Part shown: in pieces, positions 44,601 through 52,053 of the stretch
How positions within the stretch are numbered: position 1 is the stretch's first letter
Layout of the letters: every line of letters starts with the position of its first letter
Source of the DNA: Melampsora larici-populina 98AG31
Lineage: Eukaryota > Basidiomycota > Pucciniomycetes > Pucciniales > Melampsoraceae
Direction of reading: 5' to 3'
DNA: 64,000 nt
NCBI RefSeq assembly: GCF_000204055.1
Contig: NW_006768769.1
Coordinates: forward strand, 1,524,855 to 1,588,854
The notes under the pieces: model-generated
Told to the model about the DNA's origin: nothing
Databases searched by the model: none
What the model saw: the letters and a program-made list of their open reading frames with translations, nothing else
Made by a program: the position numbers and the translations under genes

Positions 44601-46985
44601 CGTTCCAGTTGTTGCAAGGAGTATCGCTAAGATGCCATTTGCTAGAGTTCTTAAGATCGTAAGGAAAATCGATACGCGATCATGGTGGTTTGTCCGATTT
44701 CTTCGTCTTGGGTTTGGACCATGAGGACGACTCTGGCTTCTTTGATGAGGTTCGGGACGAGCTTGCCGTTGGCTGTTCAGCCTTTGAATCGTCGTTGAGT
44801 CGACTGATCTTGCTGAATAGGTGTTTGCTCTTGATGCCGTCGAGCTCTTCGTGCATCCAGTTTCCGAAGGGGATCCAGGAGTTACGAGAGAACTCAAGAC
44901 GCATTTCTGCATCGTAGTCTCGAACGTCTTTCCAGTGGATCCCCCGGGAAGCCCTGCCTGCTTGCTTGACGATATGATCGAAATACTTTCCAATGTCTTC
45001 CTTTGCCGGCGGGAAGGCCGCTTGGTATGCTTGACGAAGAATGCCAATGAGTTCGAGCCAATGCACCAAGTTGTTGATTGGTGTGCCTTTGACTTTTTCT
45101 TTGAATTCAAGGTCTCTGGCATCGTTGATTTTGATGGACTTTGCGGATCCGGGTTTGCCGAAGATTTCCGAGTTGAGCTTCTCAAGATCCACATAGTCGT
45201 AAGATAGTAAGTCCTTGATTTGCGACGTTGGCCACCTATTGGGCTTGCTTCGACAGCTTTCGAAGATCTGGATTGATTTCCGCATGTCCTCTTTGTATTC
45301 ATATTTGATTCTGTTGATCTCTTTGGCAGCGAGCGGGAGTTGTTCCTCGAGAAGCTCGTCGTCTGCCGCTTGGCATGCCAGTTTCTTCTTTGGCTTGCTG
45401 AAGGAGGTGATAAATTTTTTGAGGGCTGCATCCAGGGATGTCGAAGAGTCGACACGATCAGGGGAAGGCGAGATGTGACGTTTCTTGCCTTTATCCACGT
45501 GGGGGTTTGGTGCAGGTGCAATGCGGTTGAACAGTGAGTTGTCGATCCTGTTAAGGAGAGAACTTGGCTGGGTCGTTTCTGGCGAGTTGTCGAACCAAGT
45601 CCTTCTGTACGACGAGCTTTGTTCAGGTAGGTCTTGTGGAGGCCTACCCTCTGGGGTTCCTGAGCGCCGTTTGTGTGATTCTGAGCGGCGCCTGGGACTC
45701 CGAGACCTGTGTCTGGGGGACTTTGATCGTCGCCTAGGGCTTCTCGATCGGCGTCTGGAGCGCTCCGAATGGTGGTGCGAGTGCCTGGTTGGGCTGTTCG
45801 AGGTGAAGGTTCGCCGCGCTGGGCTTCTGTAGCCGCGTCGCCTGCGGTCTGGACTGGCACGTCGAGAGGAGCGATGAGGGCTTCTCGAACGACGGCCATT
45901 GTCTCTTCTGCGAGAGCTTGACGGCCCTTCAGCGTTGGCATGTCTAGCTGCTGACCTGGCGTTACTAATTTCGGTGAGTAAATTTGATGGAACCTGGTAC
46001 TGAAACTCAGATCTTGCTGGATGTTTAAAGACTGTGCCGGTGATGAGGACAGCCGGCTCGGCGCGCATGAGGTCTCTGGCCGTGGTTGGCCATACATGAT
46101 TTTCGCCAACCATCTTCCATAAGGGCCGATTAGAGCGTGAGTCCAGCTCGATTGCTGCTCTAGCAAAGACGGAGAAATTGTACGTGAAATTTTCCAAGTT
46201 TCCGTCGGTCGGCGGAATGATTTCGGCGAACTGGTCGCGTAAGGTACGCATGTCGACAGCTCTGCTGCCCCCCGCCTTGTCGTATTTGAAAAGCAGGGCA
46301 TCGATTCTTTTAAAGGTGGAAGTTGAGTTATTAACTCTTTCGATTTCTTGGCGAGATAGTTCTTGATCATTCTGCATTTCTGACGATAAACGACGAAAAA
46401 AACAACGAAAGAGACAATATAACTGAGAAGAACTAGTTTTGAAGAAACAGGTACACTATTACAACGAAAATGGATAACGCTTGTACTTGGATACGTTTAT
46501 TAAGTGTATAGTGTACTTTTGTATATAGGAAGTAGATGTGAAAAGATCAACAACTTGGAAAAAGTGAAATTGAGAATTACAAAACATTTGCTAGAGGAAT
46601 GAAAAATCTGGACTGGCTTGGCGCGGGTCTTCCGTTGGGGGGAAAGTCGCAGTGCCAATTTTGTTGCACCTCTTTCGTGAGTGCTCGACAACAACCTTTG
46701 CTGATTTCCTCACTTTCCACATATTCCACTCTGATAATACTCACGTACCATCCCCGAATAATCAGTTGATCAGCTGTGTAATGAATCACGTTCAAATTTG
46801 ACGGCAAAGAGATAAGATCAAAACCTACCAACGATATCCTCCCAATAATCACCTCCTGAAAATCCACCTTTGCATAAGGTTGTGAAGTAAGCAGATTCCC
46901 CCGCGGGTTTTGATGATACAAGAAGTGCTCCGAGGCACAAAGTGCAAACTAGCACAGCGATTTTGAGAAAAGACTGGTGAAACAT
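38678..46985 (-). CDS. Small Cys-rich secreted protein, copy split by a retrotransposon in intron 1
   Basis: Exon 1 (46985-46829) encodes a signal peptide starting MFHQSFLKIAVLVCTLCLGA and the segment GGFSGGDYWEDIVG with a GTAGGT donor. A 7.5-kb Ngaro element follows; then exon 2 (39235-39170; CQPGTHTLAQQNCHNRGCYH, joins exon 1 in phase), an exon near 39100-39000 (LYECQSVGDKWVELGGCILE), an exon near 38875-38830 (GCYNHGGRHYVCKGTPDKIP) and a last exon ending TAA at 38678. Every piece has a counterpart in the intact paralogue at 48153-48974. The exon 2/3 phase is not resolved. Multiple Cys and a signal peptide suggest an extracellular effector-like protein. Expression requires splicing of a 7.6-kb intron, unusual in a compact fungal gene. 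Confidence 0.65.
39260..39368. repeat. Ngaro 109-bp terminal repeat, outer copy
   Basis: Identical to 39857-39965. Begins ggaatcagtttgttcggtgg and ends gagagtac; marks the outer (3', minus-strand sense) end of the retrotransposon. Confidence 0.9.
39494..39856. repeat. Ngaro 362-bp repeat, internal copy
   Basis: Same as 46396-46757 apart from three substitutions, each at a CpG. Abuts the inner 109-bp repeat directly. Confidence 0.9.
39857..39965. repeat. Ngaro 109-bp repeat, inner copy
   Basis: Identical to 39260-39368; directly follows the 362-bp repeat. The junction between the two (cccga|ggaatcag) represents the ligated ends of a circular form. Confidence 0.9.
40269..41480 (-). CDS. Ngaro tyrosine recombinase (integrase)
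   Basis: 403 residues from ATG at 41480 (MPSKNPSTKHVLSF). Catalyses integration of the circular DNA intermediate. The lambda-integrase fold signatures are present: an N-terminal SAM-like DNA-binding part (YECGAHRFLTFCEDH...TTIKTYLTGITCHF), the box I Arg (ALGFAALHRLGELV), box II GHSLRAGGATALAQ (H-x-x-R), GRWQSDAW with Trp at the second His position, and the nucleophile Tyr in LYVRNHP. Frame intact. Its ATG lies 157 nt upstream, in sense of transcription downstream, of the foldback insertion that separates it from pol. Low-complexity C-terminal tail follows the catalytic core. Confidence 0.88.
   Translation of the reverse strand: MPSKNPSTKHVLSFDEREDLSTADRNHHLEPASKSKYECGAHRFLTFCEDHKILPEPSEINLCHFISVVGREVKPTTIKTYLTGITCHFKPTFPDIVVYRLSDNVRQTLIGIEKQLSEPTKHANAFTLMDLSIASNAFNSSFDDLLFNTILALGFAALHRLGELVVPDVLKLCNVRKSIRRSTLVISTCGKVAQYTLPYHKGDRKFKSSPVAILRRPNSRLCPVRTLVRYVNLRDDLFPSHSILLIRSNGELPTRSWFISRLQSIFRTTRSGHSLRAGGATALAQSGTALSTIQAIGRWQSDAWKLYVRNHPILNMKEAEDHMPQTGLTVGEHIQFPMNAPVCTRPSQASHISFELTVLSFSQLLPEDGRASSRDYPTAPTVGYTGECIVRWTSLTRADARPL
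41637..42739. mobile_element. 1.1-kb foldback element nested in the Ngaro element
   Basis: Two long inverted arms (about 41637-42080 and 42290-42739) beginning CACAGCCCCCAA at both ends; inside, cactggcaggccagt and the segment around ggtttgaaaaaaaaatcacg (41903) reappear in inverse orientation (42475). CTT stands on both outer sides, a likely 3-bp target duplication. CACAG ends with a 3-bp duplication suggest a CACTA/CMC-group foldback MITE. No transposase. It interrupted the pol 3' end: the present pol stop at 42579 lies inside it. Confidence 0.82.
42579..46370 (-). CDS. Ngaro pol: reverse transcriptase and RNase H, with long overlapping N-terminal extension
   Basis: Uninterrupted 1,263-codon frame starting at ATG 46370, 7 nt inside gag in another frame. 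The recognisable part starts near 44550. RT motifs: VDSAFRILPVHRQWQLR (palm Asp), FGCASSPKLW, and SYMDNSWG, where the usual YxDD is YMDN. RNase H: FFCDACPTGIGIW (Asp), YWAELLAVVTAI (Glu), ILTDNKSVC (Asp), KRNSIAEALSRR. The last ~50 residues come from the foldback insertion. The N-terminal ~560 codons overlap gag completely and look like no known domain (Ser/Thr/Arg/Pro-rich). In practice pol may be made by leaky scanning, frameshifting, or internal initiation. Confidence 0.85.
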   Translation of the reverse strand: MIKNYLAKKSKELITQLPPLKESMPCFSNTTRRGAAELSTCVPYATSSPKSFRRPTETWKISRTISPSLLEQQSSWTHALIGPYGRWLAKIMYGQPRPETSCAPSRLSSSPAQSLNIQQDLSFSTRFHQIYSPKLVTPGQQLDMPTLKGRQALAEETMAVVREALIAPLDVPVQTAGDAATEAQRGEPSPRTAQPGTRTTIRSAPDADREALGDDQSPPDTGLGVPGAAQNHTNGAQEPQRVGLHKTYLNKARRTEGLGSTTRQKRPSQVLSLTGSTTHCSTALHLHQTPTWIKARNVTSRLPLIVSTLRHPWMQPSKNLSPPSASQRRNWHAKRQTTSFSRNNSRSLPKRSTESNMNTKRTCGNQSRSSKAVEASPIGGQRRKSRTYYLTTMWILRSSTRKSSANPDPQSPSKSTMPETLNSKKKSKAHQSTTWCIGSNSLAFFVKHTKRPSRRQRKTLESISIISSSKQAGLPGGSTGKTFETTMQKCVLSSLVTPGSPSETGCTKSSTASRANTYSARSVDSTTIQRLNSQRQARPEPHQRSQSRPHGPNPRRRNRTNHHDRVSIFLTILRTLANGILAILLATTGTLTFAKSRTTTASDAITYATRWDVMPLIEESSRTHRPNDRKFLRGLEVEPDAEHFSASVNFSLDAEPLPSAPDLSDDPLAAFAIKKNPHLFKIICPINSSRLRLMTKSHPNQPFIESILLGLQEGFWPLSTLPSPETTIHQNHVNSKEGLELLRKTRDKDVKLGRFSEGFNSPLQGMKCAPLCLATNKHSGKTRMCTNMSYGSPSPNDQIDKTKIKIKLDSIASFVPSLIKKRAPQKKPLMITSNYVWVAPSKGSPKKTVAWKSDVDSAFRILPVHRQWQLRQAIRIENKYHIDRCVNFGCASSPKLWCSFFSVVLWIAYYELGITDLNSYMDNSWGVNLATELVTFKSHCIPLSQAKFLSLFDFLNIPWAWEKQLWGSKLEIIGHMIDCDTMTIALAEEKRSALVAQLEQFVLCQSQPLIEWQRLTGWANWALNTFPLGRWSLQSSWDKIAGKTLRNANVPLNKTTREDLKWLAEALRQWNGRTIMSSFHWELESADAVFFCDACPTGIGIWNPRSNKTWDMTLPPPSREIYWAELLAVVTAIDLSLAASPTKILILTDNKSVCYLFSTHCPTDSVRVLFRHAVSKMLKHDLNITVRHVAGKRNSIAEALSRRHIIPNSKAQPPTTGHWQASTSDVSKMFSTKLQLVFSITSICYQDVLGQLPAKYVIPPKLR
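44680..46377 (-). CDS. Ngaro gag-like protein with SR-rich domain
   Basis: 565 residues from ATG 46377 (MQNDQELSRQEIERVNNS). N-terminal ~140 residues are folded-looking (FAEIIPPTDGNLENFTYNF); residues ~145-240 form a strongly basic Arg/Ser region (RSRSPRRRSKSPRHRSRSP), probably RNA-binding; the C-terminal half (YEYKEDMRKSIQIFESCRSK, HWKDVRDYDAEMRLEFSRNS, WIPFGNWMHEELDGIKSKHL) is a conserved-looking domain seen in the first ORF of DIRS/Ngaro elements from basidiomycetes as I recall them. Ends in a Lys/Ser-rich tail at 44680. Presumed to package element RNA. Entirely overlapped on the same strand by the extended pol frame. Confidence 0.82.
   Translation of the reverse strand: MQNDQELSRQEIERVNNSTSTFKRIDALLFKYDKAGGSRAVDMRTLRDQFAEIIPPTDGNLENFTYNFSVFARAAIELDSRSNRPLWKMVGENHVWPTTARDLMRAEPAVLITGTVFKHPARSEFQYQVPSNLLTEISNARSAARHANAEGPSSSRRRDNGRRSRSPHRSSRRASPDRRRRGYRSPARRTFTSNSPTRHSHHHSERSRRRSRSPRRRSKSPRHRSRSPRRRSESHKRRSGTPEGRPPQDLPEQSSSYRRTWFDNSPETTQPSSLLNRIDNSLFNRIAPAPNPHVDKGKKRHISPSPDRVDSSTSLDAALKKFITSFSKPKKKLACQAADDELLEEQLPLAAKEINRIKYEYKEDMRKSIQIFESCRSKPNRWPTSQIKDLLSYDYVDLEKLNSEIFGKPGSAKSIKINDARDLEFKEKVKGTPINNLVHWLELIGILRQAYQAAFPPAKEDIGKYFDHIVKQAGRASRGIHWKDVRDYDAEMRLEFSRNSWIPFGNWMHEELDGIKSKHLFSKISRLNDDSKAEQPTASSSRTSSKKPESSSWSKPKTKKSDKPP
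46396..46757. repeat. Ngaro 362-bp terminal repeat, 5' copy
   Basis: 5' terminal repeat in the minus-strand sense; its inner end lies about 20 bp upstream of the gag ATG. Matches 39494-39856 apart from three CpG-site transitions. Confidence 0.9.
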
Positions 46986-48152
46986 GTTGATAAGTAACGT
47001 AAAAGAGAGAGGATAGCAACAAAGGTGATGAAGAAATCTTATCGTCAGACAGTAAAACAAAGTACGTTTGTACAGGAGCAGGTTGCATTGTCTGCCCAGC
47101 TTTTGTTAAACACCAAAAGAAATGTGAACGAGGCGCCGTGCAACAAGGGCCCTGAAGCTTGACAAGAATCTTGAATCACTGTAAAAGTGCAAACAAAACC
47201 CTTCTGCATTCCACCTTCATCCAAGGTTCAACTTCTATGTGTTTTCCCCATTTAGCCAAGCTACCTATGACCGGCTAAGATCTGAGCCTACAATATGTCC
47301 TTTGAACACAATTTTGGTTCTAGGTCTTTGGCTCCCATCCGTCACATAGCTCCGGGATGTGCCATGGCATTTGCTTGCTGGTTAGGCCACATGGTGTCAC
47401 ATGCTTGCACGCATAGCTCTTGTGTTGTTGGATCCCCCAAAGTTAAACAGTCAAAAATTCCTGGTCCCTCAACTTTTCAGACCAAGTACTTTTATTTTAC
47501 TCGTCTTTCAGTCCTTCTATGTGGAAAATCATGCTTGACATGTTGCCACAGGACTTGGCAACCATATTGCATTACAATAATCAAAAACTCTAGCAAATAG
47601 ACTATCCCTCTGTGGTACCAGGCCTGACTGTAGTGTCTCCCTCTATCATGCAGAACCTTGGGCTGTGTGATCCACTCAAGTTCTAAAACTTGGAATAGAC
47701 AGTCAAAAATCTAGACTGCACTGTCAGTTTGTTGGTCTGTTGGAAAGATCGGATTGAGTTAGTATGGAATTGATGAGGAGGGTTCAGTTTTGAAACTACA
47801 ATTACTTGATGTGTAAGCTTTCTCAGGACAAGCCTAGATCTGGCCGCAGAATTAGACATCTCCAACCACTCAAGCTGCCAGGATGGTAATCAATCTTCCA
47901 GACCAAGGTCCCAGGTAAAGTATAGCATAGATACATAGATGAAGAGATTTGAGGATACTATCTTGAAATATTTTGTACTCCTGTAAGACCTTATTTTTGA
48001 GGATGCATCACTGCAAAATTGATTCAATAATAAAATTGACACTGTGAACAAAATAATTAGTGAATATATTGTAAAAGAAGCTCTTCAAAATACATTAAAT
48101 AGATCAATCTGGATGTAATGCACAAAATTCCTATGACCAATTCTGATGTCTA
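46986..48152. other. Intergenic with repeat remnants
   Basis: Separates the two secreted-protein paralogues. About 47265-47335 (ggctaagatctgagcc...tatgtcctttga) is related to 51278-51345 and is probably a dispersed repeat. No gene supported. Confidence 0.5.
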
Positions 48153-48974
48153 TTATGGTCCTCTTTCTAGGAGGACCATCAGGCATGGCTCAATCTGACA
48201 TTTCATTCCTCTAGTAAAATCTAATCATCATAGCATGACATTGTACAGGCTGAGAGCAACAAAATCATCTCGTCAATAATTTAGGTTTCGCTGAGCGTCA
48301 TGGATTCGACTCACTTATGAACGGGATTGTCTCTGGGGTCCCGTCGCACTGATAAAAGTAACGTCCGTGATTGTGACAACCTGAGTGATTTGATCCCCAT
48401 GTTAAGGTGATGAAAGTCTACAATGAGCTACGGAAAAAAGGAGTGTACAAAGATGTACACGCACCAAATCGTCCAAGATCAGGCAGCCAACTGTACCCCA
48501 CACACTGTTGTTTGCTGAAGCCACTGCTGGTGCCATCAAGTATGCAGTTATCCAATTCGACCCATTTATTTCCTACAGATTTACATTCATGAATGAGATA
48601 TGCACTATTCAGCTTTTTGCAAGAATTGATCATCACACAATGAGTTACTGTACCTAAAGATACCTACCCGAATGGAAACAGCCCCAGTTTTTGCAATTTT
48701 TTTGGGCAAGTGAATCCCTGCCCGGTTGACATGCTTAAAATGGCAGAAGAGACATGTTTAGTTGAAGTTTGAGGTGAATCGCGTTCAGATTGGACAGCAA
48801 AATATAAAATCGCAACTCACCAACGATCGCCTCATGATGACTACCTCCTGAGAAAAAGCCGCGGCATTCTAGTGTGAAGTAAGGCGAGTGCGGCGCGGGG
48901 TTTGATGACACAAGGAGTGCTCCGAGGCATAAGGAGACTAGCACAGTGATTTTAAGAAAAGAATGGTGAAACAT
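48153..48974 (-). CDS. Small Cys-rich secreted protein, intact paralogue
   Basis: Paralogue of the gene split by the Ngaro element. ATG at 48974 gives a signal peptide starting MFHHSFLKITVLVSLCLGAL, then YFTLECRGFFSGGSHHEAIV. Further exons, each matching the other copy: CQPGRDSLAQKNCKNWGCFH (about 48737-48671), LIHECKSVGNKWVELDNCIL (about 48600-48490), GCHNHGRYFYQCDGTPETIP (about 48385-48315), and a last exon ending TAA at 48153, whose C-terminus differs from the other copy. Eight or more Cys and a signal peptide suggest an apoplastic or haustorial secreted protein. The exon 2/3 junction could not be fixed in phase, as in the paralogue, so an unrecognised splice choice is probably shared. Confidence 0.65.
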
Positions 48975-49481
48975 GCTGGTGAGCAAAGCAAAGGAGAAAG
49001 GATAGCCACAAAGGCGAAGATCAAGCGATATCAATGGTAGACGGTATTAGCAAAAATATACGTTTGTAAAAGGGTTGGATCGGTGCGAGGCTTCCGTTAC
49101 TCGTTCACAAAAAGAAATGCGAACGAGACACCGTGCCACGCGGGCCTTTATGTTAACAAAGTCCCTTGGCTTCTGAATTGGCAGATGGCGAACCAGACTC
49201 TTGAGTCTTCGACCTTCCGCCTTCATCCAAGTTTCTGTGCATTGAACATTCTTCAACAATGATTACAGCTAAATTCTCCTCCACAGCCGGGAGCGTAACA
49301 GTATCAGTCTTTTTCTGAGACTCTGTCGCTCTGAGACTCTTCTGAGACTCTCTCTGAGCTACAAAAAAAAGTGGCTTTCTGTACACCCTTCATACACACT
49401 CCATAGTTCATTTGTACAGCGTACCATATCCGGGAAACGACTCAAAAAATTTCATCAACAAGCCTTCAGAGGAAGTCATCA
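48975..49481. other. Intergenic with repeat remnants
   Basis: A stretch at 49285-49345 (tcagtctttttctgagactc) recurs in inverse orientation at 51205-51265 (gagtctcagaaaaagactga). No gene supported. Confidence 0.5.
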
Positions 49482-49945
49482 GGGGTTGGGCGAAATTTAG
49501 ACCAACCGGTTTGCAAAACCCATTCAGTCGTAGTTCAATGATTTAAGAATGCTTTCGAGATGGCTAGAAAGCAATATTGAAGCCACCCTTAACCGACCAA
49601 AACTTTTATCGATCTTTTTGCTTTGCAAAAATACACACCAGTACGAAGTGTTTCTTGAGAACTCCAAAGCTTCACCCGTTCAAAAGGCTTACAGGGCAAA
49701 GCAATTTGCGCCGCTGGGCTCGTAGTACAAGCCATGCAAACACCCCTTTTGCACCTTTCACATATCCCCTAACCCATCTCTTCTGGCAAAAGCTTGCCTG
49801 GGTATCGCCTAAACACTCTTGGCTCTGGGCTCAGATCCGTAACAGATCTGTGAAACCCAGAATACTTGTCCTCCGCCATCTTCGACTCCTTTCGGGAGGC
49901 TTCTCAGAGGCGCAAAACCGGTTGGTCGAAATATCGCCCAACCCC
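49482..49945. mobile_element. 464-bp MITE
   Basis: Terminal inverted repeats of about 32 bp: GGGGTTGGGCGAAATTTAGA at 49482 and the near-complement ending ATCGCCCAACCCC at 49945, both followed inward by ACCAACCGGTTT. No transposase; the 155-codon ORF crossing it (49577-50044) is not supported as a gene. Target duplication not clear. Confidence 0.75.
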
Positions 49946-52053
49946 TATCATCAAGGCATTGGCAGAAAGCATCAAGATAACCTGACTTTTTTTGATAAGC
50001 TTTTAGAAATTTCTTTGGTTCTTTGTCTTCATAACTCACATTGATTTTTTTGATGATCTTATACTATTAGCCGGCATCAAGTTTATGGACTTCAACTTCA
50101 ACTTCACCTCTTCCTAGTAAGTAAGTTTTCTTTATTTTTTATTTTCTTTTTGTTTTGTTTTTTCACATTTGGTTTTAATTAATTCTGAATCAACCATCTT
50201 TAGTCAAATTGTCACATACTCCTGTTGAATGTTGTCATACTTCAATCGATGCTCCTCGTGCTCCGATCGATTCTCCTCGTGCTTCGATCGATTTTCCTCA
50301 GATTCTTAACAAATCAAATAAATTTTCACACGACTCTACACCAAAGTCCCATTCAACCTTTTGCTTGTGATTGATTCGACTCAGCTGCTATCAATCATAG
50401 TCCTGCAGAATGTTCTTCTACGATACATCAAGCTGATCCTCCAAAACGATCGGTGTATCTTTAACGTTTATCTGCTCCTTTTGATCCTACAGGTGTTTCT
50501 TTTTCTTTTTCTTTGTGTTTGAATATTCATCCATTCTCTATTGGTTTTGATTATCACAATTAGGGCTTTAATGGTGAAACAATATAATCGAAAGATATTG
50601 TTCAGTCATGATGCTAATGGTGAAATACCTGCAATAACATCATTTTGATGACTAATGACCAAACCCTTTTTCTTGGGTTTTTCTTGTAGAAAGTCACGAG
50701 AGAAGGAATGAAGGGAATCCACCAAGCCACAACCTTGTTCACATAACATAATATCGCGAATACAGGTGTTCATGTGGCTAGCAGCTTGGTGAACAGCTGA
50801 TGAAGATGGCTCAAATATCTCACTCTTTTGTGAATCATTCATACTCTGTTATTCGATTATATTACATTCTTTCCATGAAATCATAATGTTTGACCAAAGT
50901 CCAAAGTGTATGATGGAGAGAATCAAAGGGACCATTGTCCTGTGAGAAACCCAGCCCTGGTCCTGTGTGATGGAGCACATCAAAACGGGATTGATTTGAC
51001 ATTGCAAACAAATTAACACACAAAATCAATCACCGTTAACATGGTTCCTTCTCTCATATTGGTTGATTTTGATCTATTTCTGATCGGTCAATCTTACAAG
51101 ATCCCTTTGTACAGTCCTGGGTAGTCCGAGAAGACCAGAGAAAAAAAGCGCGCCCCGCTCGAAAAAAAAAAAGTGCCACTCTGGAAGAAATTGTACTATC
51201 CCTGTATGGCTCAGAGACCGTCTCAGGGAGTCTCAGAAAAAGACTGATACCGCATCTCTCCGCCACAGCCCTTACCCTCTTGCCAAGCTGGGTCATGGCC
51301 AGCTAAGATCTGAGACTATGTCCTTTGACCACGATTTTGGTCCCCCACTATGAGTCTCGATAGGCCTCGATTGTATTCAATACTTCGTGCTTTTCTGAGA
51401 TTAGGGTTTTGACAAACATGAAAACAGAAACTCGACTTTGACTGTCAGATGGCTTCCTAATTTCATACTTAGATCCAAAAATGTTTCGAGTCAGATAAAC
51501 ATATTTTTCACCCTGAAGTTTGGGAGAGATATGTGGCATGTTTTTGTTCCATCAGAGACTATTTTGCATACATGGTATCTATTTGGAGACGCAAACAAAA
51601 AACAAAATCTGCACCAGGTACATGCATGGATTGTGTCAATTTGATCCCTTGAGTAGAAAGGCGGAGATGAAAAGAGATTATTTCGTGAGAATGAGATCAA
51701 GAGATTGGCAATCAATTTGAGCTACTCAATTATAACAATTACAGATGGACTACTTAGGATGGCCAGACCAAACTTTTTTCACACAAAAAAAATCATTATT
51801 GACCTTAATTTTATACAACTCTTTTCCTTTCCAAAATTCTACTGTTTCATGAAGTTTCAAACTTTACAGAAGCAAAAAGAAAACAATCTATAGACATATA
51901 TAACCCTAAAATATATTCAAACCATTTGAAAAAAAAATTGCAATAGAATCCAGCTTTGAGTCCAGTTTGAAGAAGGAAAAGAAAGAGATCTGAATGAATG
52001 ATGACAAGAAAGATAAACACTTAAAGTCTAACAAGTGAAACAAAAACCTGGCT
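49946..52053. other. Intergenic, repeat-rich
   Basis: Contains repeat remnants shared with 47265-47335 and 49285-49345 (both near 51200-51345) and a minus-strand 78-codon ORF at 50606-50842 (HMNTCIRDIMLCEQGCGLVD) of unknown origin, perhaps a transposon fragment. No gene is supported. Confidence 0.45.

Larger units (their letters stand above)
39260..46757 (-). mobile_element. Ngaro-type (DIRS-group) tyrosine-recombinase retrotransposon
   Basis: On the minus strand: terminal repeat (46757-46396), gag, RT-RNase H, tyrosine recombinase, then a compound 3' end made of 109-bp repeat (39965-39857), 362-bp repeat (39856-39494), and the 109-bp repeat again (39368-39260). Order A-ORFs-B-A-B is the split-direct-repeat layout of Ngaro/PAT elements, in place of LTRs. 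There is no target duplication; AATCAG occurs at both junctions and at the internal repeat junction, as expected for recombinase-mediated integration of a circle. The 109-bp repeats are identical and the 362-bp repeats differ at three sites, so insertion is recent. Confidence 0.88.

Noticed and set aside
39260..46757. LTR retrotransposon interpretation of the 7.5-kb element
   Set aside because: Repeats are in split direct order, there is no target duplication, and a tyrosine recombinase replaces a DDE integrase and protease.
49577..50044. 155-codon plus-strand ORF
   Set aside because: Crosses the right end of a MITE into unrelated flank and shows no domain; likely chance.
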